From NCBI GenBank assembly GCA_963842065.1, contig CAWJEW010000007.1:456613-520612 (forward strand): a stretch of DNA of 64,000 nucleotides. Direction: 5' to 3'. Numbering within the stretch: position 1 is the stretch's first letter; each line of letters begins with the position of its first letter. The notes below the pieces were generated by a model. It saw only the letters and a program-made list of their open reading frames with translations. It was not told where the DNA came from and did not search any database. Made by a program: the position numbers and the translations under genes. Positions 52,813 through 63,701 of this stretch are shown here, piece after piece. This DNA is from CAITWD01 sp963842065 (GTDB lineage: Bacteria; Actinomycetota; Thermoleophilia; Miltoncostaeales; Miltoncostaeaceae).

Positions 52813-53853
52813 CCGTCGACACCTCGGCGTTTTGTCGGCTGGTGGCCGCGTTCCTGGCCACCCGCGCGAGCGCCTCGACCCGCGAGGCCTACCGCCGCGA
52901 TCTCACGCATCTGGCGTCCGCGCTCGAGGTTGGCGAGGGCGGCATACCGAGTGACGAGGCGATCCGCGACGCCTTTGGCATCGAGGATGATCCCGACGTG
53001 CGCGCGCTGCTTGAGGACCTGGTCAACCTGGGGCCTGAATGGTGGCGCCGGTGGCGCGACGATCTCGACGGGCAGCCCGGCCACGCGCCGGCGCCGGGTC
53101 GCTGCCGTGCGCGCCTTTTGCCGGTGGTGGTCGCGCGCGTGCGATCTCGAGAATCCGGTCAGTGACCTGCGGCCTCCCGGGGCGAGGGGCGGGCCCCGCC
53201 GTGCGGCCCAGGACGTGGTGGCGTTCGCCCAGGCCGACATGCGGCGCCTGCTCGAGGCCGCGCGGCGTCCCGGGCCGGTCGGGGCGCGCGATGTGGCGCT
53301 GATCGAGATCCTCTACGGCTGCGGCCTCCGGGCCAGCGAGGCGGTCGGGCTGAACGTGTCGGCCTGCAACCTCGACGACGGCGAGGATCCCTACCTGGTC
53401 GTCACCGGGAAGGGCGCGCGCGTCCGCGCCGTCGCGGTGCCGCAGGGCGCGCGCGTCGCCCTGCAGGCGTATCTGCGCGTCGGCCGCCCGGAGCTCGTCG
53501 CTCGACGCCGCGGAACGGGGAACACCGACGCGGACGCCGTCTTCGTATCGGTGCGGGGGCGTCGGCTTGCGCGCGAGGACGTCTGGCGGATCGTCACCGC
53601 GATCGGACGGCGCGCAGGGTTGTTGGACGAGGGCGGCCGCGTCTTCCCGCACGCCCTGCGCCACTCATGCGGGACGCACCTGATCCAGGCCGGGGTCGAC
53701 ATCCGGTACGTCCAGGCGCACCTGGGCCATGCGTCGCCGGTCACCACCGAGGTCTATACGCACGTAACCGCGGCGCATCTGAAGTCGGATTTCGACCGCG
53801 CGCACCCCCGCGCGCGGTCAGGCGCCGGGAACGGTGCAGACGACGCCGACTGA
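52809..53853 (+). CDS. Xer-type tyrosine recombinase 2 (one-base frameshift)
   Basis: 347 aa after removing an extra base near 53088. Core-binding domain to about 120, then catalytic Arg in YGCGLRASEAVGLNV, GKGARVRAVAVP, PHALRHSCGTHLIQAGVD, QAHLGHASPVTTEVYTHV with His and Tyr. All five catalytic positions present. The last 36 bases overlap the end of the convergent lipoprotein gene. Confidence 0.85.
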
Positions 53854-54660
53854 GCGAAAGCCCCCGCGCAGCACGGCTCCGGCGCGGCTGAACGCTCGAA
53901 TGGTCGTCACGGCCGGGTTCGCCCGACGGTCGACCGCGAGCACCGCCGCGTTCAGGAGTGCGCTGGCCTCGCTGATCGACGCCCGAAGGTGCGCGCCCCC
54001 GGCGCCGCGGACCGCGGCAAGATCATTGCGCGCGGCCTCCAGGACGGCTGCGGACCGCTGCAGCTGGGTCAGCGCGGCGTGTGTGTCGATCGCAACCTGG
54101 GTCGTGCCGTAGGCGGACATGATGTCCTGGCATGCGGCGCGCCCCGCGATCTGGAGATCGACGCCGGCGGGTGCGGTCGTGCGCGCCACGAGCGCGCCAA
54201 ACAGTGTGCGCCCGAGGGCGCGGGCGCTGCAGGCGGGCGTCCCGAGTTGCGCGGCGGCTTGATCGATCTGCGCGTAGGCCGCGACACCTTGGATCTGGAG
54301 GGGGCCGAGCAGGCCAGATCCTGGCTGGATCAGCAGCAGCGCCAGATCGCGGTAGTCGAGGGCCTCGATGTTCGCGGCGTTGCGCAGGTTGATGAGCGCC
54401 TCGGGATTGGGCGAGGTGTCGGGGAGCGCCCCCAGCGCCAGGTTGAGCTTGGCGAAGGCGGCGCCTGCGGCCTGGGCGGCCGCGACCGCCGCGGCGCGCG
54501 TCGCCGCCGCCGAGACGGGTGCGATCGTGGCCTGGGCGGTCGTACAGGCGGGCGTGGGATCGGCCGACCCGCTCGAGCCGCACCCGGCGAGGATCGCCAG
54601 GATCGCAGCGAGCGCCACGAGCCCGGCAACGCGGATGCTCAGACCGTGTGCGCGGACCAA
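53818..54660 (-). CDS. Putative lipoprotein
   Basis: 280 aa with possible TTG start at 54660. The N-terminus GLSIRVAGLVALAAILAILAGCGSSG has a lipobox (LAGC). The mature part is Ala-rich and helical with several cysteines (ADPTPACTT, GTPACSARAL, GRAACQDIM, VGVVCTVPG). No family recognised. It overlaps the stop of the membrane protein gene upstream, so both may be one transcription unit with ddl and pknB. Confidence 0.7.
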   Translation of the reverse strand: MVRAHGLSIRVAGLVALAAILAILAGCGSSGSADPTPACTTAQATIAPVSAAATRAAAVAAAQAAGAAFAKLNLALGALPDTSPNPEALINLRNAANIEALDYRDLALLLIQPGSGLLGPLQIQGVAAYAQIDQAAAQLGTPACSARALGRTLFGALVARTTAPAGVDLQIAGRAACQDIMSAYGTTQVAIDTHAALTQLQRSAAVLEAARNDLAAVRGAGGAHLRASISEASALLNAAVLAVDRRANPAVTTIRAFSRAGAVLRGGFRSVGVVCTVPGA

Positions 54661-55301
54661 ATGCCGGTGCCGAAGACGAGGATGACCCATAGGCTGATCC
54701 AGGTGGTTCCGAGGATGACGGCCGCCAGGGCGACGTTGCGTCCGGGGACGAGCTCGCGCGCCTGGACGATCTGCGTATAGGCGATCAGACCGAGCATCAC
54801 CCCGACCGGCGCGGCGGGGAAGAAAATCACTCCGAGCAGGCTGAAGCCGAGCGCGACCGTTGCGCTCCCTGGGCGCACTGGCAGTCCCGCCGCGTCCAGA
54901 TCCGTGGCGAGGGCGTCCGGCTCCGGCATCAGCTCGCGCGCGCCCACGATCATCACGACGACGCCGGCGACAGCCACGACGAATGCGATGCCGAGGATCT
55001 GTCCGCCGGACTCCAGGTGCGTCGCCGCTCCGGAATGAAAGCGGGTCGAGGTCTTGGCGATCGTGACCATCAGGGCCTCGGTGCCGGCGAGCCCAAACGC
55101 GATCGCGGCCCCGATCAGCTTCGCCCACATGGCCGTGAGCAGCAGCATGCCCACGAGCGCGAGCGCGGCGATCACGAAGACGAAGATCGTGTTCGCGGGA
55201 AGGTCGATGACCAGATGATGCGCGGCGACTCGCCCCGGTCCCGACACGAGCGGACGGCCCGGCGCGGCCATCGCGACGAGGCCCGAGATGATCGCGAGCA
55301 C
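54639..55301 (-). CDS. Integral membrane protein, unknown
   Basis: 220 aa from GTG 55301; the frame stays open 18 codons upstream with no standard start, so the true N-terminus is unsure. Five or six hydrophobic helices (IFVFVIAALALVGMLLLTAMWAKLIG, ILGIAFVVAVAGVVVMIVGARELM, ALGFSLLGVIFFPAAPVGVMLGLIAY, LAAVILGTTWISLWVILVFG). No family recognised. Confidence 0.7.
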   Translation of the reverse strand: MLAIISGLVAMAAPGRPLVSGPGRVAAHHLVIDLPANTIFVFVIAALALVGMLLLTAMWAKLIGAAIAFGLAGTEALMVTIAKTSTRFHSGAATHLESGGQILGIAFVVAVAGVVVMIVGARELMPEPDALATDLDAAGLPVRPGSATVALGFSLLGVIFFPAAPVGVMLGLIAYTQIVQARELVPGRNVALAAVILGTTWISLWVILVFGTGIWSAHTV

Positions 55302-55354
55302 GAGTCCGGCGGAGATGAGGCGCTGTCGGGTCAGGTGTGTCCACGCGTGGGCCT

Positions 55355-56020
55355 TCAGGGGTGGGGCGACGTGTCCGGAGCGATGATGTGGCGGGGGCGA
55401 ATGCCGGATGATCCCACGTCGAGGACGGCGACCGCGGGGCGGTACTGCTCCGGGTCCATGGTGCGGCGGAAGCGGCGCACCGCGACGTCGATCGGCGCGT
55501 GCAGGGACCGCGGGATCGGCTCCCCTTCGGCCAGGGCGCCGCCGGGGCAGACCGCGCCGGGGCAGACCATGAGGGTCGCCCCGTGCCAGGCAATCCGGGG
55601 GATGTGCCAGTGGCCGTAGACGACCGCGTCGACCGCGCCCAGGCGGTCGCGCAACTCGCCGTCGAGCCGCCCTTGCCAGCCGCGGCTGCCCATGATCGTG
55701 GTCCGGGCCACGGTCGCCGCATCCCAGACCTGGTTCCAGGAACCGTGGATCAGACCGATCCGCCAGCCGCGCACGCTCGCGACCAGTGATGCGGGCAGGG
55801 TGTCCGCCTCGAGGTCGTGGTCGCCGCGGACCGCCCGAACCGGTGCGAGCGACGCCAACTCATCGAGGACGCGCATGACCGATAGGTCGCCTGCGTGCAG
55901 GATCAGGTCGCACCCGGACAGCGCCTCGCCGACCCAGTCGGGCATGGCGTCAAGGAACTCTCCCACGTGGGAGTCGGCAACCAGCCCGACGCGGAGGGTA
56001 CGGCCGGAGGCCGGGATCAT
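55355..56020 (-). CDS. Metallophosphoesterase (YfcE/MJ0936-like)
   Basis: 221 aa. Metal motifs of the calcineurin-like fold: VGLVADSHVG (Asp-x-His), CDLILHAGDLS (Gly-Asp), AVRGDHDLEA (Gly-Asp-His/Asn), WRIGLIHGSWNQ and VVYGHWHIPRI (Gly-His-x-His). Here the usual GNHD is GDHD. Such enzymes are small cytosolic phosphodiesterases. ATG overlaps the ddl stop (ATGA). Confidence 0.9.
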   Translation of the reverse strand: MIPASGRTLRVGLVADSHVGEFLDAMPDWVGEALSGCDLILHAGDLSVMRVLDELASLAPVRAVRGDHDLEADTLPASLVASVRGWRIGLIHGSWNQVWDAATVARTTIMGSRGWQGRLDGELRDRLGAVDAVVYGHWHIPRIAWHGATLMVCPGAVCPGGALAEGEPIPRSLHAPIDVAVRRFRRTMDPEQYRPAVAVLDVGSSGIRPRHIIAPDTSPHP

Positions 56021-57049
56021 CGGCGCAGCGCGCGCTCGCGTTCCGCCCGGGCGACGGCCGCGTGCACCAGGCGGCCCACGAGTTGGGAGTAGGGGACCCC
56101 GGCGGCGGCCATCAGCGACGGGTACGCGCTGGTCGGCGTGAATCCAGGGATCGTGTTGAGCTCGGACACGACCACCTCGCCAGACGGCGTCACGAAGCAG
56201 TCGATCCGCCCCATGCCCTCGCACCCGACGCTGCGGAACGCGACTCGGGCGACGTCCTGGAGCCGGTGGGTGATCTCGTCGGGGAGCCTCGGCGGGGATC
56301 TCGAGTTCCGCGCGGCCGGCCTCGTACTTGGTCTCGTAGTCGTACCATTCGGCCGCGTACCGAATCTGGCCCGGTGGTGAGACGATCAGCTCCCCGTCGT
56401 CGAGAACGCCGACCTCGACCTCCTTGCCCGAGATGGCCTGTTCGATCAGGACCTTCGTGTCGAACGTCATCGCCAGCGCGACCGCGTCGTCGAGGTCGTC
56501 TCGCGCGGCCACCCGTGAGATCCCGACGCTCGAGCCGAGCCGCGCGGGCTTGACGAAGACCGGGTATCCCATTGCGTCAACCGTGGCACGCAGCGCGGCG
56601 CCGTCGACGTCCCAGCTCGTGGGGGTCACGACGACCGCGTCGGCCACCGTCAACCCGTGCTGGCGAGCGATCAGTTTGAACAGGGCCTTGTCCATGCCGA
56701 TGGCCGACGCGGCGACGCCGGCGCCGACGTATGGGACGCCGATCATCTCGCACAGGCCCTGAATGGTCCCGTCTTCGCCGAACGGCCCGTGCAGCACCGG
56801 GAACACGACGTCGATCGCGGTCGAGGTCCCGTCATCGAGGTCCACCAACAACGCCCGCCCGGCGGAGGCGCTCAGGGTGACCGCACGGCCGTCGTGGATC
56901 CACGTGCCGCCGGTGTCGATGACCACCGGAACGATCGAGAACTCTTCCGGGTCGAGCGCGCCCATTACCCCGCGCGCCGACGACAGCGAGACGTCGTGCT
57001 CGCTGCTGCGGCCGCCCATCAGCATCAGGACCGTTGTCGTCATGCTCAC
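56017..57049 (-). CDS. ddl: D-alanine--D-alanine ligase (one-base frameshift)
   Basis: 343 aa after removing one extra base in the GGGG run at 56281-56284. N-terminal MLMGGRSSEHDVSLSSARGV and HGPFGEDGTIQGLCEMIGVPYVG are Ddl signatures; the ATP-grasp part has PVFVKPARLGSSVGISRV and KVLIEQAISGKEVEVGVL, and the final metal and substrate segment GRIDCFVTPSGEVVVSELNTIPGFTPTSAYP is in the other frame. Makes D-Ala-D-Ala for peptidoglycan. Starts inside the pknB stop (GTGA overlap). Confidence 0.92.
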
Positions 57050-59019
57050 CCGGGCGGAGGGGCCGGCGTGGTGGACGTCCCGGTCGTCGTTGTCGTCGTA
57101 TTCGTGTTCGTCTGCGGCCCGAGGCTCACGGTGTACCGAACCGTTGCGCCCTGGGCGAGCGAGGTGCCCGCGCTCGGCGTCTGGGCGAACACCGTGCCGG
57201 CAGCGGCGGACGAGCTGTAGGCGGTCTCGGCGACCGGGCTGAACCCGGCGGCCGTGAGGTCGGAGGCGGCGGACGCGCTCGTCAGGCCGATGACGCTCGG
57301 CACCGTCGCCGTCGCCGGGCCGGTGCTGACCACCAGGTCGACGCTGTTGCCGGGCTGTGTCGACGAGCCCGCCGAGGGGTTCTGGGAGATCACGTCACCG
57401 TTCGAGACGCTCGAGCTCGACTGGTTGGTCACCGTCCCCACGACCAGCCCGGCCGACTTGAGAAGCTGCGTTGCCGAGGAGAGCGACTTGCCGACCACGT
57501 TCGGCACCGAGGCGCCGGAGCTGACGGTGATCGTCACCGATTGCTGGGGCGCCAACTGCGTCGAGGGCGCGGGACTCTGGGAGATCACGTTTCCGGTTGA
57601 CACGGCCGAACTCGACGAGGTGAGCACGATCACCGAGAACCCGGCGCTCTGCAGCGCGCTTGTTGCCGCGGACTGCGACAACCCGACCACGTTGGGCACG
57701 CTCGTCGTCTTGGGTCCGCCACCGACGTTGATGGTCACCGTACTGCCCTTCTTGACCGACTGACCGCCGGCCGGATCGGTGCTGACCGCAAGCCCCTTGT
57801 TCGCGTCGGAGCTCGGGACCTTGTTGGTGGTCGTCTTCAGCCCGAGGGCGGTGAGCTCGGACTCGGCCGCGCTGACCGACTGCCCGGCGATGTCGGTCGG
57901 GATCGTGACCGAGTTGCTGGATCCGTTGCTGCGCGAGAGCAACAGCACGCCCGCGACGGCGGCGATGCCGAGCACCACGATGAGAGCGATCACGATGCCG
58001 GTCGTGCGGTTGCGCTTATTCTTGGCGGGGGGCTTGGCGCCGCCGGGCGGCGCGGTGGCCGCCAGCGGTGTTGTCGCGGTCGGTTGAGACGGGGGCGGGG
58101 CCGCGGACATCAGCGACGTCTGCGCGGTCGCGTCGGTGGCAGCCGCGGCGCCGAGGATCATCGTGTGTTGCCCGGTGCTCGACGGGTCGATTTGGCGCCG
58201 CACCTCGGTGAGCGCGGCCGAGAATTCCTCGGCGCTGCGGTAGCGCTCGGAGGGTCGCTTGGCCAGTGCCTTCAGGACGACCGCCTCCAGGGCCGGCGGG
58301 ATGTCCGGTTCGTACGTGCTCGGCGGCACCGGCGGCTCGTTGATCTGCTTCATCGCAACGACGACGGGCCGCTCGCCGTCGAACGGCACGCGCCCGGTCA
58401 ACATCTCGTAGAGAACGATTCCGGCCGAGTAGCAGTCGCTGGCGCTGGTGAGCTCGCCGCCGTGAGCCTGCTCGGGTGAGAGGTACTGTGCCGTCCCGAT
58501 GACAGAGCCCGCCTCGGTCATCTCCGATTCGGCGCCCGCCCGTGCGATCCCGAAGTCGGTGACCTTCAACAGGCCGTCGCTTGCGAGCAGCACATTCTGC
58601 GGCTTGATGTCGCGGTGGATCACGTCCCGGCGGTGGGCGGCGGCGAGCGCGCCGAGGATCTGCTGGGTGTTGTCGATCGCCTCGAGCGGCGGCAGCGCAC
58701 CGCGGGTTCGGATCAGCGATTTAAGGTCCGGTCCGGTCAGGTACTCCATGACGATGAAGTACGTCCCGTCGGTCTCACCGCGATCGAAGACCTGGACGAT
58801 GTTGGGGTGGTTCAGCTGGGCGGCCGCCGACGCCTCGCGTCGGAAGCGCTCGACGAACGCGGGATCGGCCGTGTAGCGATCGGCCAAGACCTTGATCGCG
58901 ACATCACGTCCCAGGTGCGGGTCGTGTGCGCGGTAGACGTTTGCCATCCCGCCGCTGCCGAGCAACTCGATGATCTCGTAGCGTCCGCCGATGATCTCGC
59001 CCGGCCGAAAATCGCCCAC
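57046..59019 (-). CDS. pknB: PASTA-domain Ser/Thr protein kinase
   Basis: 657 aa. Kinase: ELLGSGGMANVYRAHD, Lys in VAIKVLADRY, VIHRDIKPQNVLL, VTDFGIARAG, GTAQYLSPEQAHGG. Pro-rich linker, helix IVIALIVVLGIAAVAGVLLL near 375, then four PASTA repeats with spacing of about 65 aa, and a Thr-rich tail. PASTA repeats bind muropeptides, and the kinase controls growth and division proteins. GTG start has AGGAG six bases before it and overlaps the pbpA stop by one base. Confidence 0.94.
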   Translation of the reverse strand: MGDFRPGEIIGGRYEIIELLGSGGMANVYRAHDPHLGRDVAIKVLADRYTADPAFVERFRREASAAAQLNHPNIVQVFDRGETDGTYFIVMEYLTGPDLKSLIRTRGALPPLEAIDNTQQILGALAAAHRRDVIHRDIKPQNVLLASDGLLKVTDFGIARAGAESEMTEAGSVIGTAQYLSPEQAHGGELTSASDCYSAGIVLYEMLTGRVPFDGERPVVVAMKQINEPPVPPSTYEPDIPPALEAVVLKALAKRPSERYRSAEEFSAALTEVRRQIDPSSTGQHTMILGAAAATDATAQTSLMSAAPPPSQPTATTPLAATAPPGGAKPPAKNKRNRTTGIVIALIVVLGIAAVAGVLLLSRSNGSSNSVTIPTDIAGQSVSAAESELTALGLKTTTNKVPSSDANKGLAVSTDPAGGQSVKKGSTVTINVGGGPKTTSVPNVVGLSQSAATSALQSAGFSVIVLTSSSSAVSTGNVISQSPAPSTQLAPQQSVTITVSSGASVPNVVGKSLSSATQLLKSAGLVVGTVTNQSSSSVSNGDVISQNPSAGSSTQPGNSVDLVVSTGPATATVPSVIGLTSASAASDLTAAGFSPVAETAYSSSAAAGTVFAQTPSAGTSLAQGATVRYTVSLGPQTNTNTTTTTTGTSTTPAPPPG

Positions 59020-60458
59020 TACTGGCTCCTCGCGATGATCGCCTGCATGACCGCGCGCGCGATCGGCGCGGCCACGACGCCACCTTGGCTGGGAGTGTTC
59101 TCGATCAGCACGGCGACCGCGACCGTGGGCGCCGACGAGGGCGCGAAGCCGATGAACCACGCGTCGTTGACGCCCGGGACCGACGTTTCCGCGGTGCCGG
59201 TCTTGCCCGCGACGTCGAGACCCGCAAGCGCGGCGGCGGTACCGGTGCCCTCTTGAACGACGTCGCGCATCATTGCGGTTACCTCGGCGGCGACCTCGGG
59301 GGTCGTCGCGGTGGAGAAGACGGTGTCATGGTGCGTCGCGAGCACCGATCCGTTGGTGTCCGTGACGCGCTGCACAAGATACGGGGTCATGATCGATCCC
59401 GTGATTTGCGATGGCCGCGGCGACCATCGCATTCTGCAGCGGCGTGACCAGCAGCTGCTCCTGGCCGATGCCGATCCGGGCGGTGTCCTCGCCGGGCTGA
59501 TTGCTGGGCAGCAGCGTGGCTCTTGCTGTAGCGGCCCGACGGGACGACCATGCCTGCCGGCAGGTCCACCGACGGTGCCCGGCCGAAGCCGAACGCGGTC
59601 ATCGCCGCCCCCAGGCGCTGGGCCCCGAGCGCCAGGCCGACTTTGGCGAAGGTGGTGTTGATCGAGTGCGTCAGGGCCTGGGTGAGGGTGTTGGGGCCGA
59701 ATTTCTCGCCGCCGAAATTATGCAGGGGCTGTCCCGAGGCGATGATCGTGCCGGTGTCGTTGAACATGCTGTTCGGGCGTGTAGAGCCCGTCCTGGAGCG
59801 CTGCTGTCGCGGTGATGACCTTGAAGCTCGATCCGGGCGGGTAGCCCTGCTGGACGGCGCGGTTGACCAGCGGGCTGTTCTTCTGGGCGAGGATCGACGG
59901 AAAGCTGCTGAGCGACCTGGTTCAGGTCATATCCCGGAGACGACGCCATGACGAGCGACCGCGCCGGTGCGGGGATCGAGTGCGACGACCGCACCGTTCT
60001 GACCGGCCAGCATCTGGTCGGCGATCTGCTGGGCCGCCGGGACGATCGTCGTGTGCACGGCGGCACCGTGCTTGGAGCGCAGCCCGAGGCGTACCAGCAG
60101 CGACTCGGCTCCGTAGTCGCCGGTCAGCCAGTTGTTCTGGCTGAGCTCGAGCGCGGTGGAGCCCAGCTGGATGTTCGAGTATCCGACGGTCTGCGGCGCC
60201 AGCGTGCCGTTCGGGTACGTGCGGTGATAGACGACTTGCCCGTTGATGTTGTTGCTCACGCTGACCGCCAGCGGCGCGCCGTCGGCGGCCAGGATCGGCC
60301 CGCGGGCGATCAGCCGCGAGCGCTGGATCGTCTGCGGGTTGCCCGGGCGGTTGTTGATCGCGCTGGCGTGGAGGACCTGCCAGTAGCCGAGCGCTAAGGC
60401 CAGCACCACGAACCCGCTCGGCCAGGACCCAGAACACCCGTGAGATCGACCTATTCAC
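59019..60458 (-). CDS. pbpA: Class B penicillin-binding protein PbpA (six one-base frameshifts)
   Basis: 477 aa after removing six single extra bases near 60420, 59956, 59909, 59774, 59518 and 59399. Reassembled: N-terminal anchor VLALALGYWQVLHASAINN, dimerisation domain, transpeptidase with nucleophile Ser in YPPGSSFKVITA, SxN in THSINTTFAKV, and KTG in VAGKTGTAETS. Cross-links peptidoglycan with RodA. GTG start 60458 overlaps the rodA stop by 8 bases. The corrected length is a multiple of three and close to mycobacterial PbpA. Confidence 0.9.
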
Positions 60459-61807
60459 CGGCGCCCTCCATCGCGAGGGCGCGCTCGCGCTCAGCGGCCC
60501 GGACGCGCCTGGGCACGCGGGGACGGTAGGGCACACGGGTGCGGTGGCTAACCACCGCCAGCAGCGCGATGATCGCGAAATTGGTGACGACGCTCGAGCC
60601 GCCGTAGCTCATGAACGGGAGGGTGACGCCGGTCAGCGGAATCACGCGGACGATGCCGCCGACGATCACGAACGCCTGTACCCCGAGCGTCGTGGCGAGC
60701 CCGACCGCCAGGAGCTTGGAGAATCCGTCGGGCGCCTGGGCTGCGATCGTGAAGCCGCGGGCAACGAGCACGATGAACAGACACAACAGCGCCACGGCGC
60801 CCAGCAGTCCGAGTTCGGCCGAGTAGGCGGTGAAGATAAAGTCGGTGTCGAGCACCGGGATCACGTAGTTGCCGGTGGTCGGTCAGCAGGTAGCCCTGGC
60901 CCCAGCCGGGACCGATGATTCCTGCGTTGGCAAGCGCGTACAGCGACTGGACGATCTGGAAGCCCTGGCCTTGGGCGTCCGAGAACGGATGCAGCCAGGT
61001 ATCGACACGCGTCTGCACGTGGGGGATGACCGCCCACACGCCCACGGCGCCGACGACGAACAGCACGAGTCCGGCCGGCCACGTAGGCACCGCGCCCCGA
61101 GGCCACGTAGAGCATCGCGATGAAGACGCCGAAATACAGCAGCGGCGTTCCGAAGTCGTTGAGCAGTCCGAGGACGGCCAGGCAGGTGCCCATGATCACC
61201 AGCATCGGGCCGAGCACGGCGATGGGCGGGACCGGGATGCCCAGGAAGCGCCGTGTCGGGATCGCGAGCAGCTCGCGTTTGTCGCGCAGGTAGCCGGCCA
61301 GGAAGATCACCAGAGCACCTTGGTGAGCTCGCTCGGCTGGATGGTCTGGCCGCCCGGGAGCCGGATCCACAGCTTCGCCCCCGAGATGTCGGTGCCGAAG
61401 ACGACCGTCGCAAGGAGCAAGGCCACGGCGGTGACCCCGAACATGTACCGGTACTGCTCGAGGATGTGATGGTCCGGGATGAAGATGAGCACGCCGATGA
61501 AAATGGCCGTCGCCACCCCCAACCAGAGCACCTGTTCCCGCGCCAGCACGGGGTTGATGCGGTAGAGCGTGACCATTCCGAGCGCCGTGATCATCCCGAC
61601 AATCGGCAGCAGGTAGGCGTCGGACTGCGGCGCCCGCAGGCGCAGGGCGATGTGCATGAGGATGAACAGGCCGGCGATCACGCCGAGCACGGCGACGGGT
61701 CCCGCCTCGAGGCTGCGCGACTGGGCGCTTGCGACGCTGGCGGCACCGAGCAGCCCGATGGCCGCGGCCGGCAGCAGCAGGCCGAGTTCACGGTTGCGCG
61801 GGGACAT
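60451..61807 (-). CDS. rodA: RodA/FtsW SEDS glycosyltransferase (three frameshifts)
   Basis: 451 aa after removing extra bases near 60880 and 61090 and restoring one near 61320. Ten or so helices; SEDS motifs LWIRLPGGQTIQPSELTKV, FGTDISGAK, and C-terminal PLTGVTLPFMSYGGSSVVTNF. Polymerises glycan strands in elongation with PbpA. Its ATG follows the pstP stop directly (TAGATG). Confidence 0.92.
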
Positions 61808-63032
61808 CTAGCCGCCGGTTGTCGTGTGGGCGGTGGTGGCGGGCGCGGCGGTGATGGCCGGGATCTGCTGGCCGAGCCCGTCCGCCCAGACCATGCTGGC
61901 TGCGGTCCGCACGGTGGCACCTTCGCCGCCGACGCTTCCGAGTTGTTGCGAGAACTGGCCCTTTTCGACGTCCGCGACCGGGACACCGGTGTCCTGCCAG
62001 TGGGAGGTCAGGTCGATCGGTCCGAGCTTGACGCCCTGGTCGACCCAGACCGTGCCGCCCGGACCGGATTCGATCGTGAAGCTGCGCGAGATGGCCCACC
62101 AGGCGCCGCCGAGCATCATGAGGATGACCAGGACGGCCGCACCAATCAGCAGGCCGGTCCGCGAGACGCGCCGTCGGGCTGTCGCCGCAGGCTCGAGCAC
62201 GCGCGCGCCGATCGCGGGCGCGGCGACAGGCACGGGCTCGCCGACACCGTCCACGACGGGGTGCTCCTGGGTGGTGCCGCTCGTGTCGGGTCGCGAGGAC
62301 CGGTGCTGCGGGCCCGTATCCGATTCGCGCGAGCACGACCGTGACGTTGTCCGCGCCGCCGGCCGCGTTGGCGCGGTCGACCAGCGCGTGGGCTGCATCG
62401 TCGAGGAGCGGTGCCCGGCGCAGCACGTCCGCGATTCCGGCGTCGTCGACCTCGGTATAGAGCCCGTCGCTACACAACAGCAGCACGTCACCGGGGCGCA
62501 GGTCCTCGGTGCTCGCGTCGATCACGACGTCCGGCTCCGCGCCGAGGGCGCGTGTGATCACGTTGCGGTGCGGGTGCTGAAGCGCCTCGTCGGCCGAGAT
62601 GGTCCCGCGGCGGACCATCTCGGCGACCACCGAGTGATCATCGGTCAGCTGGCGCAGCTCGCCGTCACGCCACAAGTAGGCGCGGGAATCGCCGACATGG
62701 ACGATCTGAGCGAGGCCATCGTCCACGGCGACGGCTGTCATGGTCGTACCCATGCCCTGTTTGGACGGGTCGCTAGCGGCCGTGCGCCGGATGGCGCTGT
62801 TGGCCGACTCGAGCGCCGTCCGCAGGCTCGCCGTGTCGATCGGCCCCGTCAGCTGCCGGATCGCGCGGATCGCCAGCTGCGCGGCGACCTCGCCGGCCGC
62901 CGCACCACCCATGCCGTCCGCGACCGCAACCAGCTCGTCGTGCGCGTACGCCCGGTCCTCGTTGTGGTCGCGGACACGTCCGGTATCGGTGTGCCGAGCA
63001 AGCTCGACGACATGCAGCGGCGCGTCCGCCAC
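61808..63032 (-). CDS. pstP: PP2C-type Ser/Thr phosphatase PstP (one-base frameshift)
   Basis: 407 aa after one extra base near 62300. Metal motifs: RDHNEDRAYA, LVAVADGMGGAAAGEVAA, VHVGDSRAYLWRDG, LLLCSDGLYTEVDD, GGADNVTVVLARI. A linker, one membrane helix (GLLIGAAVLVILMMLGGAWWAI) and a small outer domain follow. Reverses PknB phosphorylation. Start three bases after the fhaB stop. Confidence 0.93.
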
Positions 63033-63035
63033 CGG

Positions 63036-63673
63036 CTATTCCTCGTAGCGCAGCAGCGTCTCGCCCAGCCGCAGCTTGTCGTGGACGCGGAGCTGTGCAT
63101 CGCCGGTGATGCGCTGATCGTTGACGAAGGTGCCGTTTGTCGAGCCCAGGTCCTCGACATAAAAGAACGCGCCGCGGCGCAGGATGCGGGCATGCATGTG
63201 GGAAATGAACGGGTCGTCGACGGCAAGGCCGTTGCTCGCCGCGCGCCCGATCGACAGTCCACCTTCGAGCGGGAAGCTCGGTCCCGGCGGTCAGGCCGGG
63301 ACCGCGATTCGATGACGAGCCGCGGGCTCAGGTTGGCGTCAAAGTCGAAGCTGCCCGAGCGTCCCATGTCATCCACCTCGGGTTCGCGTGTTGGAGTTGT
63401 TCGCGGGGGCCAGCTCGGCACGGCTGTCGCGGCGACGGCGACCGGACCGGTTGGCGCATCGGGGGCGGAGGGGTTGCGACCGGCGGGGCCGGCGGGGGCG
63501 GTGCGGTCGCAGATGCCGGCATCGGCGCGCGGCTCCACGGGGTCCTGGAGGGCGAGCGGCGGCGGCGTGGCGGTCTTGATCTGGCGCGCCGACGAACGCA
63601 CGATCCACACGACCACGCCGAATAGCAGCACCAGGATGGCCGCTTGGGTGATCAGCAGTTGGGTGCTCGTCAT
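63036..63673 (-). CDS. fhaB: FHA-domain protein FhaB (two one-base frameshifts)
   Basis: 211 aa after removing extra bases near 63288 and 63267. N-terminal membrane segment QLLITQAAILVLLFGVVVWIV, a long Pro/Ala linker (longer than in mycobacterial FhaB), then the FHA domain: LSIGRAASNGLAV, FISHMHARILRRG, VEDLGSTNGTFVN, DKLRLGETLLRY. Binds phosphothreonine on PknB targets. Confidence 0.88.
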
Positions 63674-63701
63674 GCACTCATCCCGTCCACGGGTGCGCGC
63701 A

